NCBI GenBank assembly: GCA_963603285.1
Contig: CAVCMG010000009.1
Coordinates: 26,410-90,409, forward strand
Direction: 5' to 3'
DNA: 64,000 bases
DNA from: UBA11957 sp963603285
GTDB taxonomy: Bacteria; Bacillota; Clostridia; Lachnospirales; Lachnospiraceae
Both the position numbers and the translations under genes were made by a program. The notes beneath the pieces are model-generated. The model worked only from the letters and a program-made list of their open reading frames with translations. It searched no databases and was not told where the DNA came from. Below, one piece after another: positions 26,253 through 35,808 of this stretch (position 1 is the first letter of the stretch; each line of letters opens with the position of its first letter).

Positions 26253-26788
26253 AGACAAAACAGCTGACAGTATCGGCAATGCTTCTGGCAGTGTCGGTAC
26301 TGCTTGTCTATATGGGAAATGTGATCGAGAGCAGTACGCTGTTTTTCCTTGCGGCAGCAGCCTTTGGTGCAGGGATCATGCAGCGGGAATATGGCTTAAA
26401 AAGCGGGCTTATTTTATGGGTGGCCACGGTACTACTGGGGCTGCTTATAGTACCGCAGAAGCTGTATCTTCTTACATATTCTGCGTTCGCTCTGTATATA
26501 CTGATTACGGAAGACATCTGGAACCGGCTGTGCCGGATGCAGGAAGAGAAAAAACGAAGACGTACCTTTCTGCTCGTACGGCTGGTGGTTTTTCTGGTGT
26601 TGTATATACCGCTGGTGATCGCACTGCCTCGGCTGATCTTAAATACAGCGCTGACGCAGAAAGCCGGACATCTGCTGTATCCGGTGCTGATCGGCTTCGG
26701 GCTGTGTTTTCTGGTGCTGTTTGACAGGGCCTACTGTTATTTTCAGGGGACGGTCTGGGAAAAGATACGCCGGGCAATGAAGCTGTAA
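26243..26788 (+). CDS. Membrane protein of unknown function
   Basis: The ATG at 26243, 9 bases after GGAGGAG, gives 181 residues starting MHIKTKQLTVSAM; the earlier in-frame ATG at 26219 lacks a good site. About five membrane segments are visible, with a charged cytoplasmic loop (residues 96-108). I do not recognise the family. It overlaps the J-domain gene, so it belongs to the same transcript. Confidence 0.7.
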   Translation: MHIKTKQLTVSAMLLAVSVLLVYMGNVIESSTLFFLAAAAFGAGIMQREYGLKSGLILWVATVLLGLLIVPQKLYLLTYSAFALYILITEDIWNRLCRMQEEKKRRRTFLLVRLVVFLVLYIPLVIALPRLILNTALTQKAGHLLYPVLIGFGLCFLVLFDRAYCYFQGTVWEKIRRAMKL

Positions 26789-26814
26789 GTGTGAAAAAGA
26801 ACGGGGGAAATACG

Positions 26815-27627
26815 ATGTGGCTTAGCCGGTATTTTATTATTTTTGTATTATACAGTGTGCTGGGATGGGTTTACGAGTCCACCTTTTGCACGATCAAAGC
26901 AGGAGCATGGAAAAACAGAGGCTTTCTTTACGGTCCGGTAGTACCGATCTACGGCGTTGGCGCCGCGGGCATTTCCATGGTGTATGATGCGATGCAGCTG
27001 TACATGCATATTACGCTGACCTGGTGGCCGGTATTTCTGATCGGCTATCTGGGCAGTATCGTGCTGGAGTTTGGTACTTCCTGGATTCTGGAAAAGCTGT
27101 TCCATGCGGTATGGTGGGACTACAGTGATATGCCGTTTAATATTCAGGGAAGAGTCTGTCTACCCTGCTCTCTGGGCTTTGGCTTTGCGGGCCTTCTGGT
27201 GATCTATGGTCTGTATCCGGTGATGAACCGTGTGGTGACGCCGGATGTGTCGATATGGAAGGAACTGGGATCCCTGCTTTTAATGGCGCTGATCGCTGCG
27301 GATACGGCGCTGACGGTATCTGCCCTGACCGGACTGGCCAAGAGTGTGGTGGAAGCAGAAGAGAGCTTAAACCGCCAGATGGAGGTGCTGGTATCTACGG
27401 TTAAGGAAAAAGGCGCTGAGCTGGAGGAAACTGTGTCTGCAAGCAAAGATAAGCTGATGAACCAGCACGTAGAAAATGCGGTGCGCCAGATGGGCAGTCT
27501 GCAAAAGAGTGCCCTGCGCCGTGTCAAAGGCTTCAAGCCGCCGGTTGGCCGTACCGACCGGCAGAAGGAGTATCTGCAGATGGTCATGGGTTCGATCCGG
27601 GCACTGCGGGATAAGACGAAGAAGTAA
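26815..27627 (+). CDS. CmpB-like membrane protein (putative ABC-transporter type IV permease family)
   Basis: The ATG at 26815, 6 bases after GGGGGA, gives 270 residues starting MWLSRYFIIFVLYSVLGWVYES. Membrane segments fill residues 1-190, with NRGFLYGPVVPIYG and VWWDYSDMPFNIQGRVCLPCSLGFG as family landmarks. A cytoplasmic helical tail follows. The family is common in Clostridia, and its transport role is assumed by homology only. Confidence 0.78.
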   Translation: MWLSRYFIIFVLYSVLGWVYESTFCTIKAGAWKNRGFLYGPVVPIYGVGAAGISMVYDAMQLYMHITLTWWPVFLIGYLGSIVLEFGTSWILEKLFHAVWWDYSDMPFNIQGRVCLPCSLGFGFAGLLVIYGLYPVMNRVVTPDVSIWKELGSLLLMALIAADTALTVSALTGLAKSVVEAEESLNRQMEVLVSTVKEKGAELEETVSASKDKLMNQHVENAVRQMGSLQKSALRRVKGFKPPVGRTDRQKEYLQMVMGSIRALRDKTKK

Positions 27628-27654
27628 AGCATATTACATAGAGGAAAGGCAAAG

Positions 27655-27676
27655 CAGATCCGGAGGATCTTTTTGT
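27655..27676 (+). terminator. Short terminator after the CmpB-like gene
   Basis: AGATCC-GGA-GGATCT hairpin followed by Ts. The small stem makes it tentative. Confidence 0.5.
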
Positions 27677-27686
27677 TACAGATAAA

Positions 27687-27728
27687 ATAAGACCACGACA
27701 TTTTTGCGAAAAGATGTCGTGGTCTTAT
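27687..27728. terminator. Bidirectional terminator
   Basis: A perfect 15-bp inverted repeat (27687-27701 with 27714-27728) in the gap between convergent genes. A and T flanks on both sides suit termination from either direction. Confidence 0.85.
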
Positions 27729-27775
27729 GCGTTGTATGGTTTTATACGATATATGTACTGCTGTCAGACAGCCGT

Positions 27776-28822
27776 TTACTGCTGAGATTTTCTGTTGCGG
27801 ACAACGGTAACGATGATCAGCGCCAGAAGGATTAGTAAAACGATGATGGCGATCAGCACAGGCAGCCGGTTCGGGGCAGAAACGGACGCTGTTGTGGAAA
27901 CACTGGACGTCGCGGTACGGTTATCCGAGCTGAAGACGGCAGCCGTCCGGGCAAAGCTTTGGGAGATGACCTCCTCTGCTGAAAGAGAACTGTCGGCGTA
28001 TGCGTTGTCGTAATTGTCCCAGAACTGATCCATGAGATCGCTGTCGATCACATTGGCGGCATTGCTGCCGAGCAGATAGTAGGCATCCCAGTTCTCGTCG
28101 CCATTGCTGTCATAGCTGTTGTGGATCAGCAGAAGGAAATGGCCCTCATCGGTAAATTTCTCTTCGTAGACCTGCTGGGCATAGCTGTCGTTTAAGGTCG
28201 CTTCCTCTGTAATATAAACATAGGGCTGCACGCCGGTGGTGGCATAAAAGGATTTCAGGCCACTTAAAAGCTTTGTGCGGCTCTCGATCAGCGACTGTTC
28301 ATCGGTATAATAGTCCGTCTCGGTACACAGACTGTCGGAGAGTGGTTCGCGCTGCTTTGTAGCCGTCTGCGTGGACTGTACCGGCTGTTCTGCCGGTGTA
28401 TCGTAGCCGTCGTAATTCTGCCGCATGGTGGAAAATGCCATGACGATGATCACCAGAACGATGATAAAAGCAAGGATCGAGCCGAGGCAGCTGCCTCTTC
28501 TTCTGGGTGGTCTGGGACCGCCGAACCAGAAGCCGCGGTGCGGTCTGTGCGGGGGTGGCGGAGGTGGCATAAAGCCTCCCGGGCCGCCGGGGCCTCCAAA
28601 TCCGCCGGGGCGTGGCCCTCTGAAGCCACCGCCAGGGCGCGGACCGCCACTGGGTCTTGGACCACCGCCGGATGGGCGTGAACCGCCACTGGGTCTGGAA
28701 CCGCCAAAACTGCCGCCGCCGGACGGGCGGGATCCACCAAAGCTGCCACCGCCCGGGGGGCCGGAAGAGTGTCCACCGCCGACTCTGGCGCCGCCGGAAT
28801 GTGAGCCTCCTGCTCTTGCCAT
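27776..28822 (-). CDS. Gly/Pro/Ser-rich membrane protein with extracytoplasmic TPM-like domain
   Basis: The ATG at 28822, 7 bases after AGGAGG, gives 348 residues. Residues 1-105 are a Gly/Ser/Pro/Arg-rich low-complexity region (repeats like FGGSRPSGG, then PPPPPPHRPHR). A membrane helix near 112-130, an extracellular domain (about 150-300) resembling a TPM_phosphatase-type fold with a TDEGHFLLLI core, and a C-terminal membrane helix follow. The function is unknown. It reads against its neighbours. Confidence 0.7.
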   Translation of the reverse strand: MARAGGSHSGGARVGGGHSSGPPGGGSFGGSRPSGGGSFGGSRPSGGSRPSGGGPRPSGGPRPGGGFRGPRPGGFGGPGGPGGFMPPPPPPHRPHRGFWFGGPRPPRRRGSCLGSILAFIIVLVIIVMAFSTMRQNYDGYDTPAEQPVQSTQTATKQREPLSDSLCTETDYYTDEQSLIESRTKLLSGLKSFYATTGVQPYVYITEEATLNDSYAQQVYEEKFTDEGHFLLLIHNSYDSNGDENWDAYYLLGSNAANVIDSDLMDQFWDNYDNAYADSSLSAEEVISQSFARTAAVFSSDNRTATSSVSTTASVSAPNRLPVLIAIIVLLILLALIIVTVVRNRKSQQ

Positions 28823-29141
28823 ATGCATACCTCCTGTATGTCACCGCCCGTGCTTATTCTTCTGAAAAAGCAAAAGGCCGGTCTGTTTTAGTTGAAATCC
28901 ATTATACTATAGGCCGGGGAAAATGGAAAGCAAAAACCCTGCAGAAAACGGTCGCAAACAAGAACGGACCGGTAAGGGCCAGTTTATCTGGAAAGCGTAT
29001 ATAAAGGCGTGGGAAAGCACCTGCCCGCTGGTTCATAGCGTTGCAATTTATCAGGGAATGCACTATAATATACTGTCAGGACTGCGATTGTGCGTCCTGT
29101 TACAGAACAACAGTCAAAACATAACAATGGAGGTGTGTTAT
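28823..29141. other. Intergenic region before the G3E GTPase pair
   Basis: No gene is supported; a frame runs in from 28923 but only the ATG at 29142 has a ribosome binding site (GGAGGTG). The region holds the promoter listed next. Confidence 0.6.
29041..29069 (+). promoter_or_regulatory. Predicted promoter of the G3E GTPase operon
   Basis: TTGCAA (29041-29046), a 17-base spacer, a perfect TATAAT (29064-29069). No clear Zur-like palindrome was found nearby. Confidence 0.7.
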
Positions 29142-30377
29142 ATGACAAAGATAGATATTATTTCCGGTTTTCTTGGAGCCGGTAAGACCACGTTGATTAA
29201 GAAGCTGTTAAAGGGTGCTTATCAGGGCGAGCAGGTCGTTCTGATCGAGAACGAGTTCGGTGAGATCGGTATTGACGGCGGCTTTTTAAAGGATGCCGGT
29301 ATCGAGATCCGCGAGATGAATTCCGGCTGCATCTGCTGTTCCCTGGTCGGCGACTTTGATACAGCCCTTGTGGAGGTTGTTGAGAAATACCATCCGGACC
29401 GTATCATCATCGAGCCGTCCGGCGTTGGCAAGCTGTCCGATGTGATCAAGGCCGTAGAAGGCGTAAAGGATAAATGCGAGATCGAGCTCAACAGCTATAC
29501 GACCGTAGCCGACGTCAAGAAATGCAAGATGTATCTGCGCAACTTCGGAGAATTTTTCTCGAACCAGATCCAGTATGCCGGAACGATCGTGTTAAGCCGT
29601 ACCGATCTGGCAGATGAGAAGAAAGTAGCCGAGTCTGTGGAGCTGATCCGTGGCTTAAACGACAAGGCAAACATCATCACCACACCGGTAGAGCAGCTGG
29701 AGTCTGCCCAGGTTAAGGCTGTTATGGAGAATGAGAAGGCCGATCTGGCCAAAGAGCTTCTGGAAGAGGAGCATGAGCATCATCACCATCACGATCACGA
29801 CGATGAGTGTGGCTGTCACGATCATAAGCATCATCATCACGACCACGATGAGGAGTGCCATGACCACGAGCATCACCATCACGACCATGACGATGAGTGC
29901 GGCTGCCACGATCACGAGCATCACCATCACGACCACGATGAGGAATGCCATGACCACGAGCATCACCATCACGACCATGACGACGAGTGCGGCTGCCATG
30001 ATCACGAGCATCATCATGACCATGAGCATCATCACGAGCATGATGAAAACTGTACCTGCGGCTGCCACGATCATGACCATCATCATCACCACCATGCAGA
30101 CGAGGTATTTACAAGCTGGGGCAAAGAGACCGCCAGAAAGTACAGCCGTGAGGAGCTGGAGCATATTCTGGCCGAGCTGTCCAAAGACGGTGACGAATAC
30201 GGTATTGTTCTTCGTGCCAAAGGTATGCTGCCGGATGCAGAGGGAACATGGCATTACTTTGATATGGTTCCGGAAGAGAGTGAGATCCGTACAGGTGCTC
30301 CGGAATTTACCGGCCGTATCTGCGTCATCGGTTCCAAACTGAAAGAAGACAAGCTGGCTGAGCTGTTCGGCTTATAA
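29142..30377 (+). CDS. G3E-family GTPase (COG0523, CobW-like) with long His/Cys metal-binding repeat
   Basis: A 411-residue P-loop metallochaperone candidate. It shows the Walker A GFLGAGKTT at residues 9-17, ENEFGEIGID, the family metal motif CICC near residue 65, and IEPSGVGK. Residues about 211-318 are a His/Asp/Glu/Cys-rich region made of near-identical 30-residue units (DNA period 90 bases: starts 29793, 29883, 29973) ending in a CTCGC cluster. A CobW C-terminal domain follows. The insert probably binds Zn2+, Ni2+ or Co2+. GGAGGTG precedes the ATG. Confidence 0.92.
   Translation: MTKIDIISGFLGAGKTTLIKKLLKGAYQGEQVVLIENEFGEIGIDGGFLKDAGIEIREMNSGCICCSLVGDFDTALVEVVEKYHPDRIIIEPSGVGKLSDVIKAVEGVKDKCEIELNSYTTVADVKKCKMYLRNFGEFFSNQIQYAGTIVLSRTDLADEKKVAESVELIRGLNDKANIITTPVEQLESAQVKAVMENEKADLAKELLEEEHEHHHHHDHDDECGCHDHKHHHHDHDEECHDHEHHHHDHDDECGCHDHEHHHHDHDEECHDHEHHHHDHDDECGCHDHEHHHDHEHHHEHDENCTCGCHDHDHHHHHHADEVFTSWGKETARKYSREELEHILAELSKDGDEYGIVLRAKGMLPDAEGTWHYFDMVPEESEIRTGAPEFTGRICVIGSKLKEDKLAELFGL
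29793..30062 (+). repeat. 90-bp in-frame tandem repeat encoding His-rich units
   Basis: Two full and one diverged copy of a 90-base unit; each encodes a DHDDECGC-type half and a DHDEECHD-type half separated by His runs. Copy number could vary between strains. Confidence 0.9.
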
Positions 30378-30404
30378 GGCATGAAAATAACAGGAGAATA
30401 ATAT

Positions 30405-31364
30405 ATGATAGAAATGGATGTCAGAGTCGCCATTTATCTGGTGACCGGATTCCTCGAGAGTGGCAAGTCCACGTTTCTCGATTTTACCCTGCGGCAGGAT
30501 TACTTCCAGATCGAAGAGCCGTCTCTTTTAGTGCTCTGCGAAGAGGGAGAGGTAGAATTTGACGCTGATGAGCTGCAAAAGAAATACAATACCTATGTGG
30601 AAATTATCGAAAAGCCGGAGGATTTTACCAAAGAAAAGCTGGCTTCCTTTGAAGCCAAATACCACCCGGACCGTGTGATGTTAGAGTACAATCCGCTGTG
30701 GTCCGTAGCCAAACTGGAACAGATGGAGCTGCCGGAGGGCTGGGGCATTATCCAGCATATCGTTACGGTGGATGCCAGCACCTTCCAGGTTTACATGAAC
30801 AACATGAAGTCCCTGTTTGTGGAGATGATCCGCAACGCAGAGCTGATCATCTTTAATCGTGCGGATGTATCCCAGCCGCTGGCCAATTTCCGCCGCAGCG
30901 TAAAGATCGTCAACCCGTCTGCACAGATTATTTTTGAGAACAGTGAGGGCGAGATCAACGATATTTTCGATGGCAATATGCCCTACGATCTGGATGCAGA
31001 TGTTGTGGAGATCGAGGATGAGGACTACGGTATTTTCTATGTGGATGTGATGGAGCATCCGGAAAAATACGAGGGAAAGACCATGCACTTTAAAGGTATG
31101 ACCTTAAAGAGCCGTGAACTGTCCTCCGGGTATTTTGTACCGGGCCGTATGGCCATGACCTGCTGTGCGGATGATACCTCCTTTATCGGCTATATCTGCA
31201 AATCTCCGTACGCCAAAAAGATGAAGCTGGGCGAATGGGTCGAGGTCACAGCAACCATGAAGATGGAATACCAGAAAGCCTACCATGACATCGGACCGGT
31301 CTTTTATGCCACCGAGGTCAAGCCTGCAGAAAAACCGGCGCAGGAGCTGGTCTACTTCTCATAA
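30405..31364 (+). CDS. Second G3E-like GTPase with C-terminal YcgQ/DUF1980-like domain
   Basis: A 319-residue protein. The N-terminal half keeps the G3E layout (GFLESGKSTF P-loop near residue 15, AELIIFNRAD near 146) but lacks the His-rich insert. The C-terminal third (about 210-310, including GYFVPGRMAMTCCADD with a Cys pair) resembles the C-terminal part of YcgQ/DUF1980 proteins, which accompany metal permeases. It follows the His-rich GTPase by about 28 bases with AGGAG, so the two are probably one operon in metal handling. Confidence 0.8.
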   Translation: MIEMDVRVAIYLVTGFLESGKSTFLDFTLRQDYFQIEEPSLLVLCEEGEVEFDADELQKKYNTYVEIIEKPEDFTKEKLASFEAKYHPDRVMLEYNPLWSVAKLEQMELPEGWGIIQHIVTVDASTFQVYMNNMKSLFVEMIRNAELIIFNRADVSQPLANFRRSVKIVNPSAQIIFENSEGEINDIFDGNMPYDLDADVVEIEDEDYGIFYVDVMEHPEKYEGKTMHFKGMTLKSRELSSGYFVPGRMAMTCCADDTSFIGYICKSPYAKKMKLGEWVEVTATMKMEYQKAYHDIGPVFYATEVKPAEKPAQELVYFS

Positions 31365-31382
31365 AAGGATAAGGAGCAAGCC

Positions 31383-31961
31383 ATGTATCTGATCGTAGGC
31401 CTGGGCAATCCGGGCATGAAATATGACGCGACCAAGCACAATATGGGCTTTAAGGTCATTGATACGCTGGTGGAGGAATATAACGTGCCCTCCGCCGGTA
31501 TCTCATTAAAGGGGATGTACGGTAAGGGGATGATCGGTTCTGAAAAAGTGATTCTGGTTAAACCCATGACGTACATGAACAACAGTGGCGAGTGTGTCCG
31601 GGCATTCGTCGATTATTACAAGGTTGATCCGGAAGAGGATGTGATCATTGTCTATGACGACATCACTCTCGAACCCGGTAGTATCCGTGTCCGTAAAAAG
31701 GGCAGTGCCGGGGGGCATAACGGGATCAAGAGTATTATTGCGCATCTGGGCACGGAGAAGTTTAAGAGAATCCGTGTCGGTGTCGGGGAGAAACCGGCGA
31801 ACTGGGATCTGGCAGACTTCGTACTCGCTCCGTTTAAGGGGGAGGACAAGGAGGCTGCGCAGGAGGGGATTGAGCTGGCAGCGAAGGCTGTGAGAGTTAT
31901 TCTCGAAGAGGGTGCGGATGCCGCCATGAATCAGTTTAACAAGAAAGCAACGAAAAAATAG
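31383..31961 (+). CDS. pth: Peptidyl-tRNA hydrolase
   Basis: A 192-residue housekeeping enzyme that frees tRNA from peptidyl-tRNA. It has VGLGNPGMKYDATKHNMGF with the catalytic His, KPMTYMNNSGE, and YDDITLEPGSIRVR. The next motif GGHNGIKSI is intact. It stands before mfd, a common Firmicutes arrangement. A ribosome binding site AAGGAG is present. Confidence 0.95.
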   Translation: MYLIVGLGNPGMKYDATKHNMGFKVIDTLVEEYNVPSAGISLKGMYGKGMIGSEKVILVKPMTYMNNSGECVRAFVDYYKVDPEEDVIIVYDDITLEPGSIRVRKKGSAGGHNGIKSIIAHLGTEKFKRIRVGVGEKPANWDLADFVLAPFKGEDKEAAQEGIELAAKAVRVILEEGADAAMNQFNKKATKK

Positions 31962-31974
31962 TGTGTTGAGGGAC

Positions 31975-32121
31975 GGACTGCCATCCGCGATGTCCCCTGG
32001 ATACATATATAAATCTCTGCGCTCCGCCTGCGCCGGTCCGAGCCTAAGGTCTCGGACTCTTGCTCGGGAAAGTCGCTTGTGATTTATATATGTATCCAGG
32101 GGACATCGCGGATGACAGTCC
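31975..32121. repeat. Long inverted repeat between pth and mfd
   Basis: Arms of 41 bases (31975-32015 and 32081-32121) with one mismatch. The 65-base loop holds a second perfect hairpin, GTCCGAG/CTCGGAC (32036-32042, 32051-32057). The architecture resembles a MITE or a long hairpin element. See the similar element at the right window edge. Confidence 0.85.
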
Positions 32122-32223
32122 TGTCTTTCGGAGACGGAACCGGTGTAATACGGGTAGTTTTTGGCTGTAGATGACAGTCGTGGCAGCTTGTTCTTTTACT
32201 ATCATGCAACAGGAGAGAGTAGT

Positions 32224-35200
32224 ATGCATACATTTTTATATCCTTTGACGAATCTTGCTGAGTATGAGGAGATTCGTGAAAAACTGAATAAAAAAGATGC
32301 CGCAGGCATCTTACAGCTCTCCGGGTGTGTGGAGTCGCAGAAGGCGCAGCTGGCGTATGGGTTGTCGGATCTGGCACATATGAAGCTGATCGTGGCGGAG
32401 AATGATCTGAAGGCGCGGCAGTTTTATGAGGACTACAGTTTTTATGATAAAGATGTTTTACTGTATCCTTCACGGGATCTGATCTTTTATCAGGCGGATG
32501 TCCATGGGAATCTGACGACGAGGCAGCGGATGCAGGTGCTGCGGGGGCTGATCGAGCGGCAGGATGTTACGGTGGTGACGAGTATTACGGCCTGTATGGA
32601 GAAGCTGGTGCCGCTGGAGACGATTGCGGATGCGGTGGTGACGATTGATTTTGAGCACGAGGTGGATCCGGATCGTTTGAAAGAGCAGCTGGTATGGGCC
32701 GGGTATGAGCGGACGACCCGGGTGGAGATGCCGGGACAATTCAGTGTGCGGGGCGGGATCATTGATATCTTTGCGATCACCGAGGATATGCCATGGCGTG
32801 TGGAGCTGTTTGATACGGAGGTGGATTCGATCCGCACCTTTGATGTGGAGAGCCAGCGGTCGGTGGAAAATCTCAAGGAGATCGTGGTCTATCCGGCGCA
32901 GGAGATGATCCTGGAAGAAGGTCTGGCAAAAAAGGGAGCGGCAAAGATCCGTAAGGAGCTGGAAAAAAATGTGACAACCTTCCGCGAGGCGTTTAAGACC
33001 GAGGAGGGTGCGCGGCTGAAAAACACGATCGAGGAGACGCTGGACCGGCTGGAACAGTTCACAGATCTGTCGGGACTGGAATCGCTGCTGCTGTATTTTT
33101 ATCCAAAAGCAGGAGATTTTCTCTCGTATTTTACAAAAGATGCGCTGGTAATTCTTGATGAGCCAAATCGTCTGCTCGAATGTGCCAACGCTACGGAAAA
33201 GGAATTTACTGAAAGTATGGCGCATCGTCTGGAGAGCGGCTATATCCTGCCGGGACAAATGGCGGTTTTAACCGGAGCAAAGCAGATCCAGCAGCGGCTG
33301 GGCAAGTGCAGGGCGCTGTCCTTGTCGGCGATGGAACCGGTGGGCGGTGAATGGCATTTTACAGAAGGGTACCGGCTGAATGTGCAGTCGGTCAGTCCGT
33401 ACAACAACAGCTTTGAGATGCTGGTAAAGGATCTGAAGCGCTACAAAAAGAACGGCTACAGTACCGTCCTTGTCTGTGCCTCCCGTACCAGAGCGATGCG
33501 CCTGGCGGAGGATCTCAGGGATGAGGAGCTGAACAGCTTTTATACCGAGGATATGCAAAGGCAGGTGGCTCCCGGAGAGCTTTTGGTCTGCCCGGGCCAT
33601 GCCCACCGGGGCTTTGCGTATCCGTTTCTGAAATTTATCGTGATCACGGACACCGATATCTTTGGGCGTGAAAAGAAGAAAAAGCGGAAAAAACAGGAAT
33701 ATTCCGGTCAGAAGATCCAGAATTTTTCCGAGCTGCATGTGGGCGATTACGTCGTACATGAGAATCACGGCCTTGGCGTATACCGCGGTATCGAGAAAAT
33801 CACTCACGGCCGTATTATCAAGGACTATATCAAGATCGAATACGCCGGAAAGTCCAATCTGTACATTCTGGCAACCCAGCTGGATTCACTGCAGAAGTAT
33901 GCCGGTGCGGATGCCAAAAAGCCGGCGTTAAATAAGCTTGGCGGGCAGGAATGGAACCGTACCAAGACCCGTGTCCGTGGAGCCGTCAAAAATATTGCGA
34001 AGGAGCTGGTATCTTTATATGCCGCCCGGCAGGAGGCCGACGGTTACGCTTACGGGCCGGATACCGTATGGCAGCGGGAGTTTGAGGAGATGTTCCCCTT
34101 TGAGGAGACCGAGGATCAGCTGCAGGCGATCGAGGATACGAAGCGGGATATGGAGAGTACCAAGATCATGGACCGCCTGATCTGCGGCGATGTCGGATAC
34201 GGAAAGACAGAGATTGCGATCCGTGCGGCATTTAAGGCTGTACAGGAAAACCGGCAGGTGGTCTATCTGGTGCCGACGACGATCCTGGCGCAGCAGCATT
34301 ACAATACCTTTTTGCAGCGCATGAAGGATTTCCCGGTGCGCGTCGATCTGCTCTGCCGCTTCCGTTCGCCTGCGGAACAGAAAAAGACGATCGAGGATTT
34401 GAAAAAGGGTCTTGTGGACATTGTGATCGGTACGCACCGCGTGTTGTCCAATGACGTAAAATTTAAAAATCTGGGTCTTCTGATCATCGATGAGGAGCAG
34501 CGCTTTGGCGTTACTCATAAGGAAAAGATCAAGCAGATGAAGAAAAATCTGGACGTCCTGACACTGACGGCGACGCCGATCCCCCGGACGCTGCATATGA
34601 GCCTTGTGGGTATCCGGGATATGAGCGTGCTCGAGGAGCCACCGATGGATCGTGTGCCGATCCAGACCTATGTTATGGAGTATTCGCAGGAAATGGTGCG
34701 CGAGGCGATCATGCGCGAGATGGCCCGGGGAGGCCAGGTCTACTATGTCTATAACCGTGTTAAGGATATCGCCGATATGGCGCTGTCGATCCAGAAGCTT
34801 GTGCCGGATGCCAATGTGGCGTTTGCTCATGGACAGATGTCCGAGCGGGAGCTGGAAAAGATCATGTACGCCTTTATCAGCGGGGATGTGGACGTTCTGG
34901 TATCCACCACGATCATTGAAACGGGACTGGATATTTCCAATGTCAATACGATCATCATCCACGATTCCGACAATATGGGTCTGTCCCAGCTGTATCAGCT
35001 GCGTGGCCGTGTCGGTCGTTCCAACCGGACGGCGTACGCCTTTCTGATGTACCGCCGCAACAAGGTTTTAAAGGAGGTAGCGGAAAAGCGTCTCCATGCG
35101 ATCCGGGAATTTACCGATCTTGGCAGTGGCTTCAAGATCGCCATGCGGGATCTGGAGATCCGCGGCGCCGGAAACCTGCTGGGAGCGGAGCAGTCCGGCC

Positions 35201-35775
35201 ATATGGAAGCTGTCGGATACGATCTGTTCTGTAAGATGCTCAACACAGCTGTACAGGAAGAAAAGGGCGAGACGGTGCAGGAGCCGTTTGAGACGACGAT
35301 CGATATCAGTCTCGATGCCTTTATTCCGGATACCTATATCCGGGACGAATTCCAGAAGCTGGATATCTACAAGCGGATCGCCGCCATCGAGGACGAGGCG
35401 GATTACGACGATATGCTGGAGGAGCTGATCGACCGCTTCGGCGAGCTGCCGCGTACGGTGCAGAACCTGTTGACGATCGCCCTGTTAAAGGGCATGGCGC
35501 ACAGGCTGTATTTTACTGAGGTCAAGCAAAATGAAAAGGAAGTGAAGCTGACCATGTACGAGCGGGCGAAGATCGATCCGACAGGCATTCCGCTTCTTAT
35601 CAATACGTATAACCATCGTCTGCTGTTTCGGGCTGACCAGAAAGCGCCGTATTTTATTTATGATATTTCCGGGCGCGGACCGAAGGACCAGAAGACAGTG
35701 ACAGAGCGGTTAAAGGAGCTTTTTGCCGATATGCAGCAGTATCTGGCGGAAAAAACATCTGAAAATACGCAGTAA
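32224..35775 (+). CDS. mfd: Transcription-repair coupling factor
   Basis: A 1183-residue ATPase that removes stalled RNA polymerase and recruits the UvrABC system. The start at 32224, 8 bases after AGGAG, is preferred over an upstream in-frame ATG. Visible order: UvrB-like N-terminal region, the polymerase-binding module (LHVGDYVVHENHGLGVYRG, about residue 508), helicase motifs GYGKTE and DEEQRFGV, a TRG-type region and the C-terminal regulatory domain. Confidence 0.96.
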   Translation: MHTFLYPLTNLAEYEEIREKLNKKDAAGILQLSGCVESQKAQLAYGLSDLAHMKLIVAENDLKARQFYEDYSFYDKDVLLYPSRDLIFYQADVHGNLTTRQRMQVLRGLIERQDVTVVTSITACMEKLVPLETIADAVVTIDFEHEVDPDRLKEQLVWAGYERTTRVEMPGQFSVRGGIIDIFAITEDMPWRVELFDTEVDSIRTFDVESQRSVENLKEIVVYPAQEMILEEGLAKKGAAKIRKELEKNVTTFREAFKTEEGARLKNTIEETLDRLEQFTDLSGLESLLLYFYPKAGDFLSYFTKDALVILDEPNRLLECANATEKEFTESMAHRLESGYILPGQMAVLTGAKQIQQRLGKCRALSLSAMEPVGGEWHFTEGYRLNVQSVSPYNNSFEMLVKDLKRYKKNGYSTVLVCASRTRAMRLAEDLRDEELNSFYTEDMQRQVAPGELLVCPGHAHRGFAYPFLKFIVITDTDIFGREKKKKRKKQEYSGQKIQNFSELHVGDYVVHENHGLGVYRGIEKITHGRIIKDYIKIEYAGKSNLYILATQLDSLQKYAGADAKKPALNKLGGQEWNRTKTRVRGAVKNIAKELVSLYAARQEADGYAYGPDTVWQREFEEMFPFEETEDQLQAIEDTKRDMESTKIMDRLICGDVGYGKTEIAIRAAFKAVQENRQVVYLVPTTILAQQHYNTFLQRMKDFPVRVDLLCRFRSPAEQKKTIEDLKKGLVDIVIGTHRVLSNDVKFKNLGLLIIDEEQRFGVTHKEKIKQMKKNLDVLTLTATPIPRTLHMSLVGIRDMSVLEEPPMDRVPIQTYVMEYSQEMVREAIMREMARGGQVYYVYNRVKDIADMALSIQKLVPDANVAFAHGQMSERELEKIMYAFISGDVDVLVSTTIIETGLDISNVNTIIIHDSDNMGLSQLYQLRGRVGRSNRTAYAFLMYRRNKVLKEVAEKRLHAIREFTDLGSGFKIAMRDLEIRGAGNLLGAEQSGHMEAVGYDLFCKMLNTAVQEEKGETVQEPFETTIDISLDAFIPDTYIRDEFQKLDIYKRIAAIEDEADYDDMLEELIDRFGELPRTVQNLLTIALLKGMAHRLYFTEVKQNEKEVKLTMYERAKIDPTGIPLLINTYNHRLLFRADQKAPYFIYDISGRGPKDQKTVTERLKELFADMQQYLAEKTSENTQ

Positions 35776-35808
35776 ACTGTGAAAAAAGATTGAATTTTCT
35801 GCCTTTGC

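Noticed and set aside
28425..28865. Forward-strand Gly/Pro-rich frame opposite the membrane protein
   Set aside because: It is the mirror of the Gly/Pro/Arg-rich coding strand, which makes long open frames on both strands by composition alone.
28923..29141. N-terminal extension of the His-rich GTPase
   Set aside because: It spans the promoter and lacks a ribosome binding site; the P-loop is 9 residues after the ATG at 29142, as in the family.
29655..30254. Reverse frame rich in Met/Val/Leu opposite the His-repeat
   Set aside because: It comes from reading CAT/CAC codons of the repeat as ATG/GTG; there is no ribosome binding site and no independent support.
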